A stretch of 9,193 nucleotides of DNA from Actinomycetes bacterium (lineage in GTDB: Bacteria; Actinomycetota; Acidimicrobiia; Acidimicrobiales; RAAP-2). A model generated the notes under the pieces. That model was given only the letters and a program-made list of their open reading frames with translations. It was not told the DNA's origin and did no database searches. Within the stretch, counting starts at the first letter, position 1; the number at the start of each line of letters is the position of its first letter. Made by a program: the position numbers and the translations under genes. Positions 1 to 8,663 of the stretch are shown one piece after another. The stretch is taken from the NCBI GenBank assembly GCA_021841725.1, contig JAKCEC010000042.1, positions 1-9,193 of the forward strand, read 5' to 3'.

Positions 1-1719
1 GAAGGGTCGGCGCGGTCAGGCGGGCGTGAGGACGGCGTCGACGTCGCGTCACTCGACGCCGTGGTCGCGGCCCTGCGCGCGAGCGCACTCCCGTGGGCGT
101 CGACGAGCGCCGCGCAGCGCGCGGCGATCGTGACGCGCGCGCTGGCGGACACCCGCGCGGTGGCCCCGGCGTGGAACACGGCGGCGTGTCGCGCGAAGGG
201 ACTCGATCCGACGGGCAACGACGCGGGGGAGGAACTGCTCGCGGGCATCGGGATGCTGGTGCGGGCCCTGAGCGACTACCGCCGCGCCCTGCGCGACATC
301 GCGCGCACCGGACGACCGCAGTTCCCGGGTCGGGTGCGCCGCCGCGACGGGCGCCTCGTCGTGCGCGTGCTGCCGAGTTCGTTGTTGGACCGTGTCATCT
401 ACACCGGGGACCGCGCCGAGGTCTGGATGGAGCCGGGCGTCGACCGGGCCGCGCTGCGCGCGACGCAGGCCGCGGCGTACCGGCGCCCGCGGGAGCACGT
501 GGGGGTGACCCTGGTGCTGGGCGCCGGGAACGTGGCGGCGCTGGGACCCAAGGACGCCGTGCACAAGATGATCGTCGAGGGTCACGTCGTGGTGCTCAAG
601 GCCAATGACGTCAACGCCTACCTGGTCGAGTACTGGCGTCGCGCCCTGGCCGCGTTCATCGAGGCCGGGGCGCTGCACATCGTGACCGGTGACGCCCGGG
701 TGGGGGACTATCTGGTGCACCACCCGGGGGTGGACGACGTGCACCTCACGGGGGCGCCCGCCACCTACGACGCGGTGGTCTTTGGCCCGGGCGCCGCGGG
801 CGCGCAGCGCCGCGCTCGCGGGGAGGTGCAGTTGACCAAGCCGGTCAGCGCGGAGCTGAGCAACGTGTCACCCGTGATCGTGGTCCCGGGACGCTGGTCG
901 CGCCGCCAGCTTGACTACCAGGCCCAGCACGTGGCGACCATGCTGGTCAACAACGCGGGGTTCAACTGTCTGACGCCGCGGGTGCTGGTCACGCACCGCG
1001 ATTGGCCCCAGCGCGGCGAGTTCCTCGACGCCCTCGAGGCGGTGCTGTCGCGGGTGCCCACGCGGCGGGCCTACTACCCGGGGGCCTTCGAGCGTCGTGA
1101 CGCTTTCGTGCGGGCCCACCCCGAGGCCCGTCGCGTCGGCGCGCACACGCACACGCACATGCCCTGGACGATGATCCGCGACGTGGACGCGTCGCGCCAC
1201 GACGATATCTGCTTTACGACCGAGGCCTTTTGCGCGCTCCTCGCGGAGACGGCGCTCGAGGCGCCGACGCCCGAGGACTACGTGGCCACCGCGGTCGAGT
1301 TCTGCAACGAGGTCTTGACGGGTACCTTGTCGATGACGCTGTTGGTGGACCCGCGCACGCGTCGGCGTCGCACCATGCGCGTCGCCCTCGAGCGCGCCGT
1401 CGCCGACCTGCGTTACGGCTGCATCGGCGTCAACGTCTGGCACGCCCTGGGCATTCTGATCGGATCGGTACCGTGGGGGGCCTACCCGGGTCACGAACCC
1501 CGCGACATCCAGTCCGGCGTCGGGACCGTGGGCAACGCCCTGATGTTCGCGCGGCCGCAGAAGTCGGTCGTGCGGGGTCCCTTCGTCGCGTGGCCGACCC
1601 CGGCGTGGTTCGTCACGCATCGTCGGTCCGGGCGCGCCATCGCCGAGATCTTCGAGGTGCAGTGCACCCTCTCGTGGGCCCGGGTTCCGGCCGCGCTCTG
1701 GGCGGCGATCCGTCCCTAG
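1..1719 (+). CDS. Aldehyde dehydrogenase superfamily protein, 5' end probably outside the window
   Basis: NAD(P)-dependent aldehyde dehydrogenase fold; the substrate cannot be told from sequence. Counting from the GTG at 61, a cofactor-binding stretch lies around residues 147-181 (VLGAGNVAALGPKD, then VVVLKAND). VHLTGAP follows (the GS/GA loop), then ELSN with the general base Glu265, and NNAGFNC with the catalytic Cys303. The E-to-C spacing of 38 is close to the family norm. The C-terminal QSGVG...NALMF...PQKSVVRGPF block recalls a poorly characterised actinobacterial ALDH branch of about 550-580 residues. The frame is open from base 1 to 61 with no ATG/GTG/TTG. The GTG at 61 has neither a Shine-Dalgarno nor a leaderless -10, and it sits inside what looks like the family's N-terminal helix (LDAVVAALR), so I place the true start upstream of the window. 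The cysteine motif lacks the GQxC form of classical ALDHs. The gene ends 12 bp before the convergent lipoprotein gene. Fold confident; reaction unknown. Confidence 0.85.
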   Translation, partial: EGSARSGGREDGVDVASLDAVVAALRASALPWASTSAAQRAAIVTRALADTRAVAPAWNTAACRAKGLDPTGNDAGEELLAGIGMLVRALSDYRRALRDIARTGRPQFPGRVRRRDGRLVVRVLPSSLLDRVIYTGDRAEVWMEPGVDRAALRATQAAAYRRPREHVGVTLVLGAGNVAALGPKDAVHKMIVEGHVVVLKANDVNAYLVEYWRRALAAFIEAGALHIVTGDARVGDYLVHHPGVDDVHLTGAPATYDAVVFGPGAAGAQRRARGEVQLTKPVSAELSNVSPVIVVPGRWSRRQLDYQAQHVATMLVNNAGFNCLTPRVLVTHRDWPQRGEFLDALEAVLSRVPTRRAYYPGAFERRDAFVRAHPEARRVGAHTHTHMPWTMIRDVDASRHDDICFTTEAFCALLAETALEAPTPEDYVATAVEFCNEVLTGTLSMTLLVDPRTRRRRTMRVALERAVADLRYGCIGVNVWHALGILIGSVPWGAYPGHEPRDIQSGVGTVGNALMFARPQKSVVRGPFVAWPTPAWFVTHRRSGRAIAEIFEVQCTLSWARVPAALWAAIRP

Positions 1720-1731
1720 TGACGGCGGTCG

Positions 1732-2751
1732 CTACGGTTGCAGGGCCACCACGGTGGTGATACCGATGGCGACGCAGACGCTGGGCCGACAGGCCACGTC
1801 GGTGAGGTTCGAGGGGACGTAGGTCAAGGCCACGGGTCGCACCCCGTGCGGGGTCCACTGCACCATGTCGGGCGTGGCGTTGCTCCGTTGGCCGACCACG
1901 AGACACGCGCTCGTCGTGGCGCACGACAGGGCCGCGGCGTGAAACGAGAGGGGGCTCTGGTGCCAGGTGGTGCTGACCTGCGTGGCCACGGCGGACGCGC
2001 TCGCCGTCGTCACCAGCGCGGTGCACTGGGGCGCGCACTGCAGCGAGGTCAGGGACTGCCACGTCGGGGGCGTGGGCACCGAGATGAAGCGGGCGCCACC
2101 GTTGAGGGTCTGACGCAGGGTCACGACGTGACGGGCCGAGGAACTGGCGACGAAGCAGTCGGTCACCGCGAGACACGAGAGGGCGGTGTCCGCGACCGAC
2201 GCCCAGCGCAACGTGCGCGGCGCACTCCACGTGGTGCCCGCGTTGGTCGTGTAGGAGAGGCGCAGCGCGTCGTGCGCGGCGACGTCGAGTACCGCGCATT
2301 CGTTGTCGTTGACGCAACTCACGTTACGGATGACCACGCCACCGGGGGGACCCGCCAGTGAGTTGATGGCGCCGTTGTTCGCGTTGATGGCCCAGAGCAG
2401 TTCACCGCTCGACTTCGTGCCACCGAAGTAGCAGCGGGTGCTCGCGCAACTCCCCGTGTCGAAAGTGGCCAGGAGGGCGGCCGGTGCGCGCAGCGCCGAC
2501 CAGAGGCCCTTCTGGTTGCGAATCTGGGCCGTGGTCGAGGGGGCGTTCGCGCCGCCCGACGCCCCGAGCGCGACGCACGTCCCCCCGGTGGTGCACGCCA
2601 CCGTGGTGAGGGGGGCGTCGAGACTCAGCGAGGGCAGCCCCACCGCGGCGAGGGCGCGGGGTACCGTGGTGCACCCGACGAGCACCAGAGCGCCCGCCAG
2701 GAGCGACGCCGCGCGAAGGGCGTGGCGCGGAACGCTGGTGTGTCGACCCAT
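1732..2751 (-). CDS. Secreted lipoprotein, predicted seven-bladed beta-propeller with one Cys pair per blade
   Basis: 339 residues. The N-terminus is a lipoprotein signal: a basic n-region (MGRHTSVPRHALR), a hydrophobic stretch ASLLAGALVLV, and the lipobox LVGC with acylated Cys27. The mature protein should therefore be anchored on the outer face of the membrane. The rest is seven repeats of about 38-49 residues. Each carries a close cysteine pair followed by small hydrophobic residues: C53/C59, C102/C107, C146/C152, C193/C199, C239/C243, C277/C283 and C321/C326 (for example VACTTGGTCVALG, VACRPSVCVAIG). Such C-x(3-5)-C-x-A-V/I-G repeats occur in actinobacterial exported propeller-like (BNR/sialidase-like) proteins; seven copies suggest a seven-bladed propeller with a disulfide in each blade. 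No catalytic motif is visible, so a binding or scaffold role is possible but unproven. The ATG at 2751 is chosen because the signal peptide begins there; the upstream GAAAG is only a weak ribosome site. It is divergent from the protease gene and convergent with the ALDH. Confidence 0.85.
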   Translation of the reverse strand: MGRHTSVPRHALRAASLLAGALVLVGCTTVPRALAAVGLPSLSLDAPLTTVACTTGGTCVALGASGGANAPSTTAQIRNQKGLWSALRAPAALLATFDTGSCASTRCYFGGTKSSGELLWAINANNGAINSLAGPPGGVVIRNVSCVNDNECAVLDVAAHDALRLSYTTNAGTTWSAPRTLRWASVADTALSCLAVTDCFVASSSARHVVTLRQTLNGGARFISVPTPPTWQSLTSLQCAPQCTALVTTASASAVATQVSTTWHQSPLSFHAAALSCATTSACLVVGQRSNATPDMVQWTPHGVRPVALTYVPSNLTDVACRPSVCVAIGITTVVALQP

Positions 2752-2784
2752 GGAGCATCTTTCGTTGGAGGACCCGGTGCGACA

Positions 2785-2790
2785 ATGCTA
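2785..2790 (-). promoter_or_regulatory. Possible -10 hexamer of the lipoprotein gene
   Basis: On the minus strand TAGCAT fits the actinobacterial TANNNT -10 pattern. It would start transcription near 2778, leaving a leader of about 27 nt before the ATG at 2751. No recognisable -35 is present. It lies in the 86-bp gap shared with the divergent protease gene. Confidence 0.35.
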
Positions 2791-2825
2791 GTAAGCGCCA
2801 CCGAGCCGCCGAGGCGGTCCGCGTC

Positions 2826-2837
2826 TACCCTGGATTG
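2826..2837 (+). promoter_or_regulatory. Leaderless-type -10 (TACCCT) of the protease gene
   Basis: TACCCT at 2826-2831 is followed by exactly six bases and then the ATG at 2838, so the A of the ATG falls at the expected +1. No Shine-Dalgarno precedes the gene, which agrees with a leaderless mRNA. It also favours ATG 2838 over the adjoining TTG at 2835 as the start. Confidence 0.6.
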
Positions 2838-3980
2838 ATGAGTTGGATAGACGTGGCCATCGCGTCGCTCGTCGTGGTCGCCGCCCTGCGCGGGTGGTCC
2901 CAGGGTCTCCTGCGTCAGATCGGCGCCCTACTGGGACGCGCCCTCGGTCTCGTGGGGGGCGCGTACGTCGCGGCGAGCGTCGCCCCGCGCATCTCGGCGG
3001 TGGGGTGGCGTCCCCTGGACGTGGTGCTGATCATCGTGTTCGCCACGGTGCTGGGCGGTCTCGCGATGCGCTTCGCGGGCGGGGTCTTCTCGAACCGCCT
3101 GCGCGAACACCACCTCGGTCTGGTGGATTCGCTCGCGGGGGCGAGCGTCGGTGCGGTCGGGACCCTGCTCGCGTGCTGGTTCGTGGCCGCCCTCCTCGCG
3201 GTGGTCCCCTGGGGCTCGCTGAGTCAGTCCATCAACCGCTCCGTGGTCTTGCGTGAGGTGGGGCACGTGCTGCCCGCGCCCCCGGCCATCGCGGGGCGAA
3301 TTCAGGGGATCCTCGGCCAGTTGAACGTGCCGAGCCTCTTCGCCCGGGTCGTCGCCCCGACGTTACCCGGGGTCGTCCACGGCGTCTTCACGACGCGCCA
3401 CCACGTCAGCGGCCCCGGCGCCGTCGTCGCCGTCGCCGCGAGCGGGGGCTGCCGGCTCTCCGCCTTCGCCACCGGCGTCGTGGTGGCGCCGGGCGAGGTG
3501 GTGACGGTGGCGCACGCCCTCGCCGGACAGCGCTCGGTGGTCGTCGACGGTCACCGCGGTCGCGTGGTGCTCTTCGATCCGCGCTGGGACGTCGCCCTCG
3601 TGCGCGTCGGGGGGCTCTCGGCCCCCGCCCTGAACTGGGGGGCGGGGTTGGCCCGCGGTACCCGCGCCACCCTGGTGGGGTACGTGAACGCGGGGGACCG
3701 CGTGGCGTCGTCCGCCGTGTCGCTCGGTGCGGTGAGCGGCCCCGGCCGCGACATCTACAGTGGACCGGTCTTCACCCGCACGATGGACGTGGTGGCCACG
3801 ACGATGAGCCCCGGTGAGTCGGGCGCCCCCCTCGTGGTGTCGGGCGCGTTCGCCGCGCTCGCGGACACGCGCGCCGTCTTCGACACCTCCCTGGTCTACG
3901 CCGTTCCCGTCGCGCGCGTACGCGCCGAACTCGCGCGCGCGGGGGCGCGAACGGTCTCGACGGGGCGCTGCGTCAACTGA
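2838..3980 (+). CDS. marP: MarP-like CvpA-family membrane-anchored trypsin-like serine protease
   Basis: 380 residues from ATG 2838, close to the roughly 400 of Mycobacterium tuberculosis MarP. The N-terminal CvpA-like domain has four hydrophobic segments at about residues 4-20, 28-48, 58-80 and 100-124. A linker follows, then a chymotrypsin-fold domain from about residue 195 that should face outside. The triad is visible: His226 in VTVAHA, Asp251 in DPRWDVALVRV, Ser328 in SPGESGAPL. Cys205 at the domain start and Cys378, three residues from the end, match the positions of the disulfide known to staple the MarP protease domain; the only other cysteine, Cys113, lies in segment 4. In M. tuberculosis MarP supports survival in acid and acts on a peptidoglycan hydrolase; extending that role here is inference. 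Odd point: the nucleophile motif reads GESGAPL, not the usual G[DN]SGGPL. The gene's last 8 bp overlap the end of gabT on the other strand. Confidence 0.9.
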   Translation: MSWIDVAIASLVVVAALRGWSQGLLRQIGALLGRALGLVGGAYVAASVAPRISAVGWRPLDVVLIIVFATVLGGLAMRFAGGVFSNRLREHHLGLVDSLAGASVGAVGTLLACWFVAALLAVVPWGSLSQSINRSVVLREVGHVLPAPPAIAGRIQGILGQLNVPSLFARVVAPTLPGVVHGVFTTRHHVSGPGAVVAVAASGGCRLSAFATGVVVAPGEVVTVAHALAGQRSVVVDGHRGRVVLFDPRWDVALVRVGGLSAPALNWGAGLARGTRATLVGYVNAGDRVASSAVSLGAVSGPGRDIYSGPVFTRTMDVVATTMSPGESGAPLVVSGAFAALADTRAVFDTSLVYAVPVARVRAELARAGARTVSTGRCVN

Positions 3981-5310
3981 CCGAGCGCACGGCCTCCGCG
4001 AGAACGCCCAGGCCGTCCGCGAGCTGTTCGTCGGTGATGATCAAGGGGGGGAGCAGGCGGATGACGTTGCCGTAGGTCCCGCAGGCCAGGGCGATGACGC
4101 CGTGGTCGTTGCAGTACTGGACCACACCCTTCGCCGCCGCGGCGTTCGGAGTCTTGGTGCCGGGTTCGACGAGTTCGATGGCGACCATGGCGCCGCGTCC
4201 GCGCACGTCGCCGATGATGTTGACGTCGCGCGCCAGGGCGTTGAGGCTGTCGAACAGGATCGACTCGAGTTCGCGCGCGCGTTGGACCAGGTTGCGTTCG
4301 CGCATGACGCGCAGCGCCGCCAGCGCCGCCACCGCGGCGACGGGGTTGCCGCCGTAGGTTCCGCCCAGGCCGCCCTCGTGCACCGAGTTCATCAGCTCGG
4401 CCCGTCCCGTCACGCCGGCGAGGGGCATGCCGCCCGCCAGTCCCTTGGCGGTGGTGACGATGTCGGGGATGACGCCCTCGTGGTCCACCGCGAACCATTC
4501 GCCGGTGCGCCCGAAGCCGCTCTGGATCTCGTCGGCGATGAAGACGACGCCGTGCTGCGTGGTCCACGCCGAGAGCGCGGGGAGGAAACCGTCCGCCGGC
4601 ACGATGAACCCGCCCTCGCCCTGGATGGGTTCGATGAGGACCGCGGCGACGTTCCGCGCGCCCACCTGGAGCTCAATCTGGTGGATGGCGCGCTGGGCGG
4701 CCTCGGCGCCCGTGAGCCCGTCGAGGAAGGGATAACTCATCGGCACGCGGTACACCTCGCCCGCGAAGGGACCGAAGCCGTCCTTGTAGGGCATGTTCTT
4801 CGCGGTCAGGGCCATCGTCAGATTGGTGCGACCGTGGTAGGCGTGGTCGAACACGATGACGGCCGGACGTCCGGTGGCGTGGCGCGCGATCTTCACGGCG
4901 TTCTCGACGGCTTCGGCGCCGGAGTTGAAGAGCGCCGAGGCCTTCGCGTGCGAGCCCGGCGTCAGCGCGGCCAGCTCCTCGCACACCTCGACGTAGCTCT
5001 CGTAGGGGGTGACCATGAAGCACGTGTGCGTGAAGGCGGCCACCTGACGCGACACCGCCTCGACCAACTCGGGGACCGCGTGGCCGATGCCCGTCACCGC
5101 GATACCCGATCCGAGGTCGAGGATGTGGTTCCCGTCGACGTCGACGAGGATCGCCCCCTCGGCGCGATCGATGTAGATGGTGAAACCGTTGGTCACCCCG
5201 GCGCTGACGACGTGGGCGCGCCGCGCCTGCAGGGCCCGGGACTTGGGCCCGGGCAGTTCGGTGATGACCTGGCGTTCGGTGCCGACCGACGATTCACGTA
5301 ACGAAACCAT
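3973..5310 (-). CDS. gabT: 4-aminobutyrate aminotransferase (class III, PLP-dependent)
   Basis: Transfers the amino group of 4-aminobutyrate to 2-oxoglutarate, giving succinate semialdehyde and glutamate; cytoplasmic. At 445 residues it has the usual length. The class III landmarks appear in order: LDLGSGIAVTGIGH (about 65-77), FNSGAEAVENAVK (128-140), FDHAYHGRT (154-162), LIEPIQGEGGF with Glu227 and Glu232, ADEIQSGFGRTG with the PLP-binding Asp260, TTAKGLAGG with the Schiff-base Lys289, and GGTYGGNP. Offsets from E. coli GabT residues (E206, E211, D239, K268) are a constant +21, which supports GabT over ornithine or acetylornithine aminotransferase. The start at 5310 is backed by GAGGAG (5317-5322), six bases away. 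No gabD or GABA permease lies next to it; the ALDH at the left edge lacks succinate-semialdehyde dehydrogenase hallmarks. A related omega-amino acid such as 5-aminovalerate could be an additional substrate. Confidence 0.93.
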   Translation of the reverse strand: MVSLRESSVGTERQVITELPGPKSRALQARRAHVVSAGVTNGFTIYIDRAEGAILVDVDGNHILDLGSGIAVTGIGHAVPELVEAVSRQVAAFTHTCFMVTPYESYVEVCEELAALTPGSHAKASALFNSGAEAVENAVKIARHATGRPAVIVFDHAYHGRTNLTMALTAKNMPYKDGFGPFAGEVYRVPMSYPFLDGLTGAEAAQRAIHQIELQVGARNVAAVLIEPIQGEGGFIVPADGFLPALSAWTTQHGVVFIADEIQSGFGRTGEWFAVDHEGVIPDIVTTAKGLAGGMPLAGVTGRAELMNSVHEGGLGGTYGGNPVAAVAALAALRVMRERNLVQRARELESILFDSLNALARDVNIIGDVRGRGAMVAIELVEPGTKTPNAAAAKGVVQYCNDHGVIALACGTYGNVIRLLPPLIITDEQLADGLGVLAEAVRSVS

Positions 5311-5327
5311 TATGAACTCCTCGACGA

Positions 5328-5346
5328 GGTCCGGGGGTGTCGGACC
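5328..5346. repeat. Inverted repeat GGTCCG-N7-CGGACC in the gabT leader
   Basis: Perfect 6-bp arms (5328-5333 and 5341-5346) flank seven bases; allowing a one-base bulge, the arms extend to GAGG-TCCG and CGGACCCTC. It lies between the predicted gabT -10 and the ribosome site. A third GGTCCG (5377-5382, inside CGAGGTCCG) lies upstream of the -10. It could be an operator or a leader mRNA hairpin; the sequence does not decide. Confidence 0.5.
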
Positions 5347-5352
5347 CTCCCT

Positions 5353-5358
5353 AGCGTA
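5353..5358 (-). promoter_or_regulatory. Candidate gabT -10 hexamer
   Basis: Minus-strand TACGCT fits TANNNT and would start transcription near 5346, leaving a leader of about 36 nt. No good -35 is seen at the usual distance. GGTCCG repeats lie on both sides of it. Confidence 0.4.
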
Positions 5359-5386
5359 GTTGCGGTGTTGCGGCGAGGTCCGAGAC

Positions 5387-5420
5387 GGCGAAACGGGTGA
5401 CCGAGGTCACCCGTTTCGCC
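5387..5420 (-). terminator. 34-bp perfect palindrome, likely terminator of tRNA-Ser
   Basis: GGCGAAACGGGTGACC (5387-5402), two bases GA, then its exact complement GGTCACCCGTTTCGCC (5405-5420). On the minus strand it begins two bases after the CCA end of the tRNA, so it would form a 16-bp stem directly behind the tRNA and insulate gabT, which lies downstream on the same strand. There is no T-run on either side, so it is not a classical intrinsic terminator; U-less hairpin terminators are reported for actinobacteria. Being symmetric, it would form equally in transcripts from either strand. Confidence 0.7.
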
Positions 5421-5422
5421 AC

Positions 5423-5510
5423 TGGCGGAGGAGGTGGGATTTGAACCCACGGTGCCCGTAGACACAGCAGTTTTCGAGACTGCCCGATTCGGCCGCTCTC
5501 GCACCCCTCC
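5423..5510 (-). tRNA. tRNA-Ser(CGA), CCA encoded
   Basis: 88 nt including CCA. Acceptor GGAGGGG (5510-5504) pairs with CTCCTCC with one G-T wobble. The discriminator is G73, followed by an encoded CCA (5425-5423). The anticodon stem GCAGT/ACTGC encloses the loop CTCGAAA, giving anticodon CGA for the serine codon UCG. A long variable arm, GTGTC-TACG-GGCAC, is the class II serine hallmark. The T-arm is GTGGG-TTCAAAT-CCCAC. The CGA anticodon reads UCG, a codon much used in this GC-rich DNA. It lies head to head with tadA, whose own target is tRNA-Arg(ACG), not this tRNA. Confidence 0.97.
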
Positions 5511-5517
5511 GTCCCCG

Positions 5518-5523
5518 AGTCTA
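5518..5523 (-). promoter_or_regulatory. Candidate -10 hexamer of tRNA-Ser
   Basis: Minus-strand TAGACT fits TANNNT and ends seven bases before the mature tRNA 5' end, so the primary transcript would have a 5' extension of only one or two bases. No clear -35 is visible in the GC-rich stretch behind it. Confidence 0.5.
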
Positions 5524-5557
5524 CCGCGCCTCGCCGGCCACCCCCCGGGGCGACTCC

Positions 5558-5569
5558 TAGAGTGCGTCT
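5558..5569 (+). promoter_or_regulatory. Leaderless-type -10 (TAGAGT) of tadA
   Basis: TAGAGT at 5558-5563 is followed by exactly six bases and then the ATG at 5570, placing +1 on the start codon. No Shine-Dalgarno is present. The arrangement is the same as at the protease gene. Confidence 0.6.
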
Positions 5570-6058
5570 ATGGCCCGGAGCGATGACCAGAGTGAGGACG
5601 TGGCGTTCATGAGTCTCGCCCTCGCGGCCGCGCGGCGCGCGGCGGACCACGACGACGTGCCGGTGGGGTGCGTCCTGGTCAGTGGGGGCCGCGTCCTCAG
5701 CGTCGGTGAGAACCGTCGCGAATGTGACGCCGACCCCACGGCGCACGCCGAAGTGGTGGCGTTGCGGGCCGCGGCGCAGCGGCGGGGCCGCTGGCGGATG
5801 GACGGGGTGACCGCCTACGTGACCCTCGAACCCTGCGTCATGTGCGCGGGGGCGCTGTTGAACGCGCGCGTCGAGCGCGTGGTGATCGCGGCCATGGACG
5901 ACAAGGCCGGGGCGGTGGGTTCGCGCTACAACCTGCTCGCCGACCCGCGGCTCCTGCACGAGGCCGCGCTCACCTACGACGTCGGGGCCGACGAATCCGC
6001 GACGATGCTGCGCGAGTTCTTCCTGGCGCGTCGCGAAGGTCCCGCGACGTCCTCGTGA
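5570..6058 (+). CDS. tadA: tRNA-specific adenosine deaminase TadA
   Basis: Deaminates adenosine 34 of tRNA-Arg(ACG) to inosine so that it can read CGU, CGC and CGA; cytoplasmic and normally essential. 162 residues is standard for TadA. The cytidine-deaminase-like zinc site is complete: His59 with proton-shuttle Glu61 in HAEVVALR, and Cys89 and Cys92 in PCVMC. DVPVGCVLV near residue 28 and the NLL...LL C-terminal pattern also fit. The C-terminal part, with REFF near the end, matches bacterial TadA better than guanine or cytosine deaminases, which share the fold. The ATG at 5570 is supported by the -10 hexamer placed for a leaderless transcript. It is divergent from tRNA-Ser(CGA), with 59 bp between them. 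Confidence 0.93.
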   Translation: MARSDDQSEDVAFMSLALAAARRAADHDDVPVGCVLVSGGRVLSVGENRRECDADPTAHAEVVALRAAAQRRGRWRMDGVTAYVTLEPCVMCAGALLNARVERVVIAAMDDKAGAVGSRYNLLADPRLLHEAALTYDVGADESATMLREFFLARREGPATSS

Positions 6059-6075
6059 GGCCGGGCCCGGCGGCC
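6059..6075 (+). terminator. Possible GC-rich hairpin behind tadA
   Basis: GGCCG-N7-CGGCC directly after the tadA stop; it contains the 12-bp palindrome GCCGGGCCCGGC (6060-6071). No T-run follows. In DNA this GC-rich such a short hairpin can arise by chance, so its role as a terminator is tentative. Confidence 0.3.
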
Positions 6076-6085
6076 GCGGACGTCG

Positions 6086-8608
<2,523 letters not shown>

Positions 8609-8633
8609 CGTCGAGGTCGCGCCCCGCGAAGAT

Positions 8634-8663
8634 CCACCCGAGCGTTCGTGCGACGCTCAGTGG
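8634..8663. terminator. Hairpin in the convergent gap, possible two-way terminator
   Basis: GAGCGT (8640-8645), seven-base loop, ACGCTC (8653-8658), extended past a small internal loop by CCAC (8634-8637) with GTGG (8660-8663), about 10 bp in all. It lies 25 bp after the metX stop and covers the stop of the opposing permease gene (8657-8659). No T-run is seen on either strand. Confidence 0.5.

Noticed and set aside
1..1719. Reading the left-edge ALDH as gabD working with gabT
   Set aside because: It lacks the succinate-semialdehyde dehydrogenase GQ-C-type motif and ELGG context, is longer than GabD, and is separated from gabT by two unrelated genes.
2835..2837. TTG at 2835 as the protease start
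   Set aside because: ATG follows at once at 2838 and fits the leaderless -10 spacing; nothing supports the extra codon.
3814..5301. Long plus-strand open frame (495 codons) opposite gabT
   Set aside because: It lies antisense to a clear gabT, is rich in Arg, Gly, Asp and His as expected of a GC-rich shadow frame, and shows no recognisable domain.
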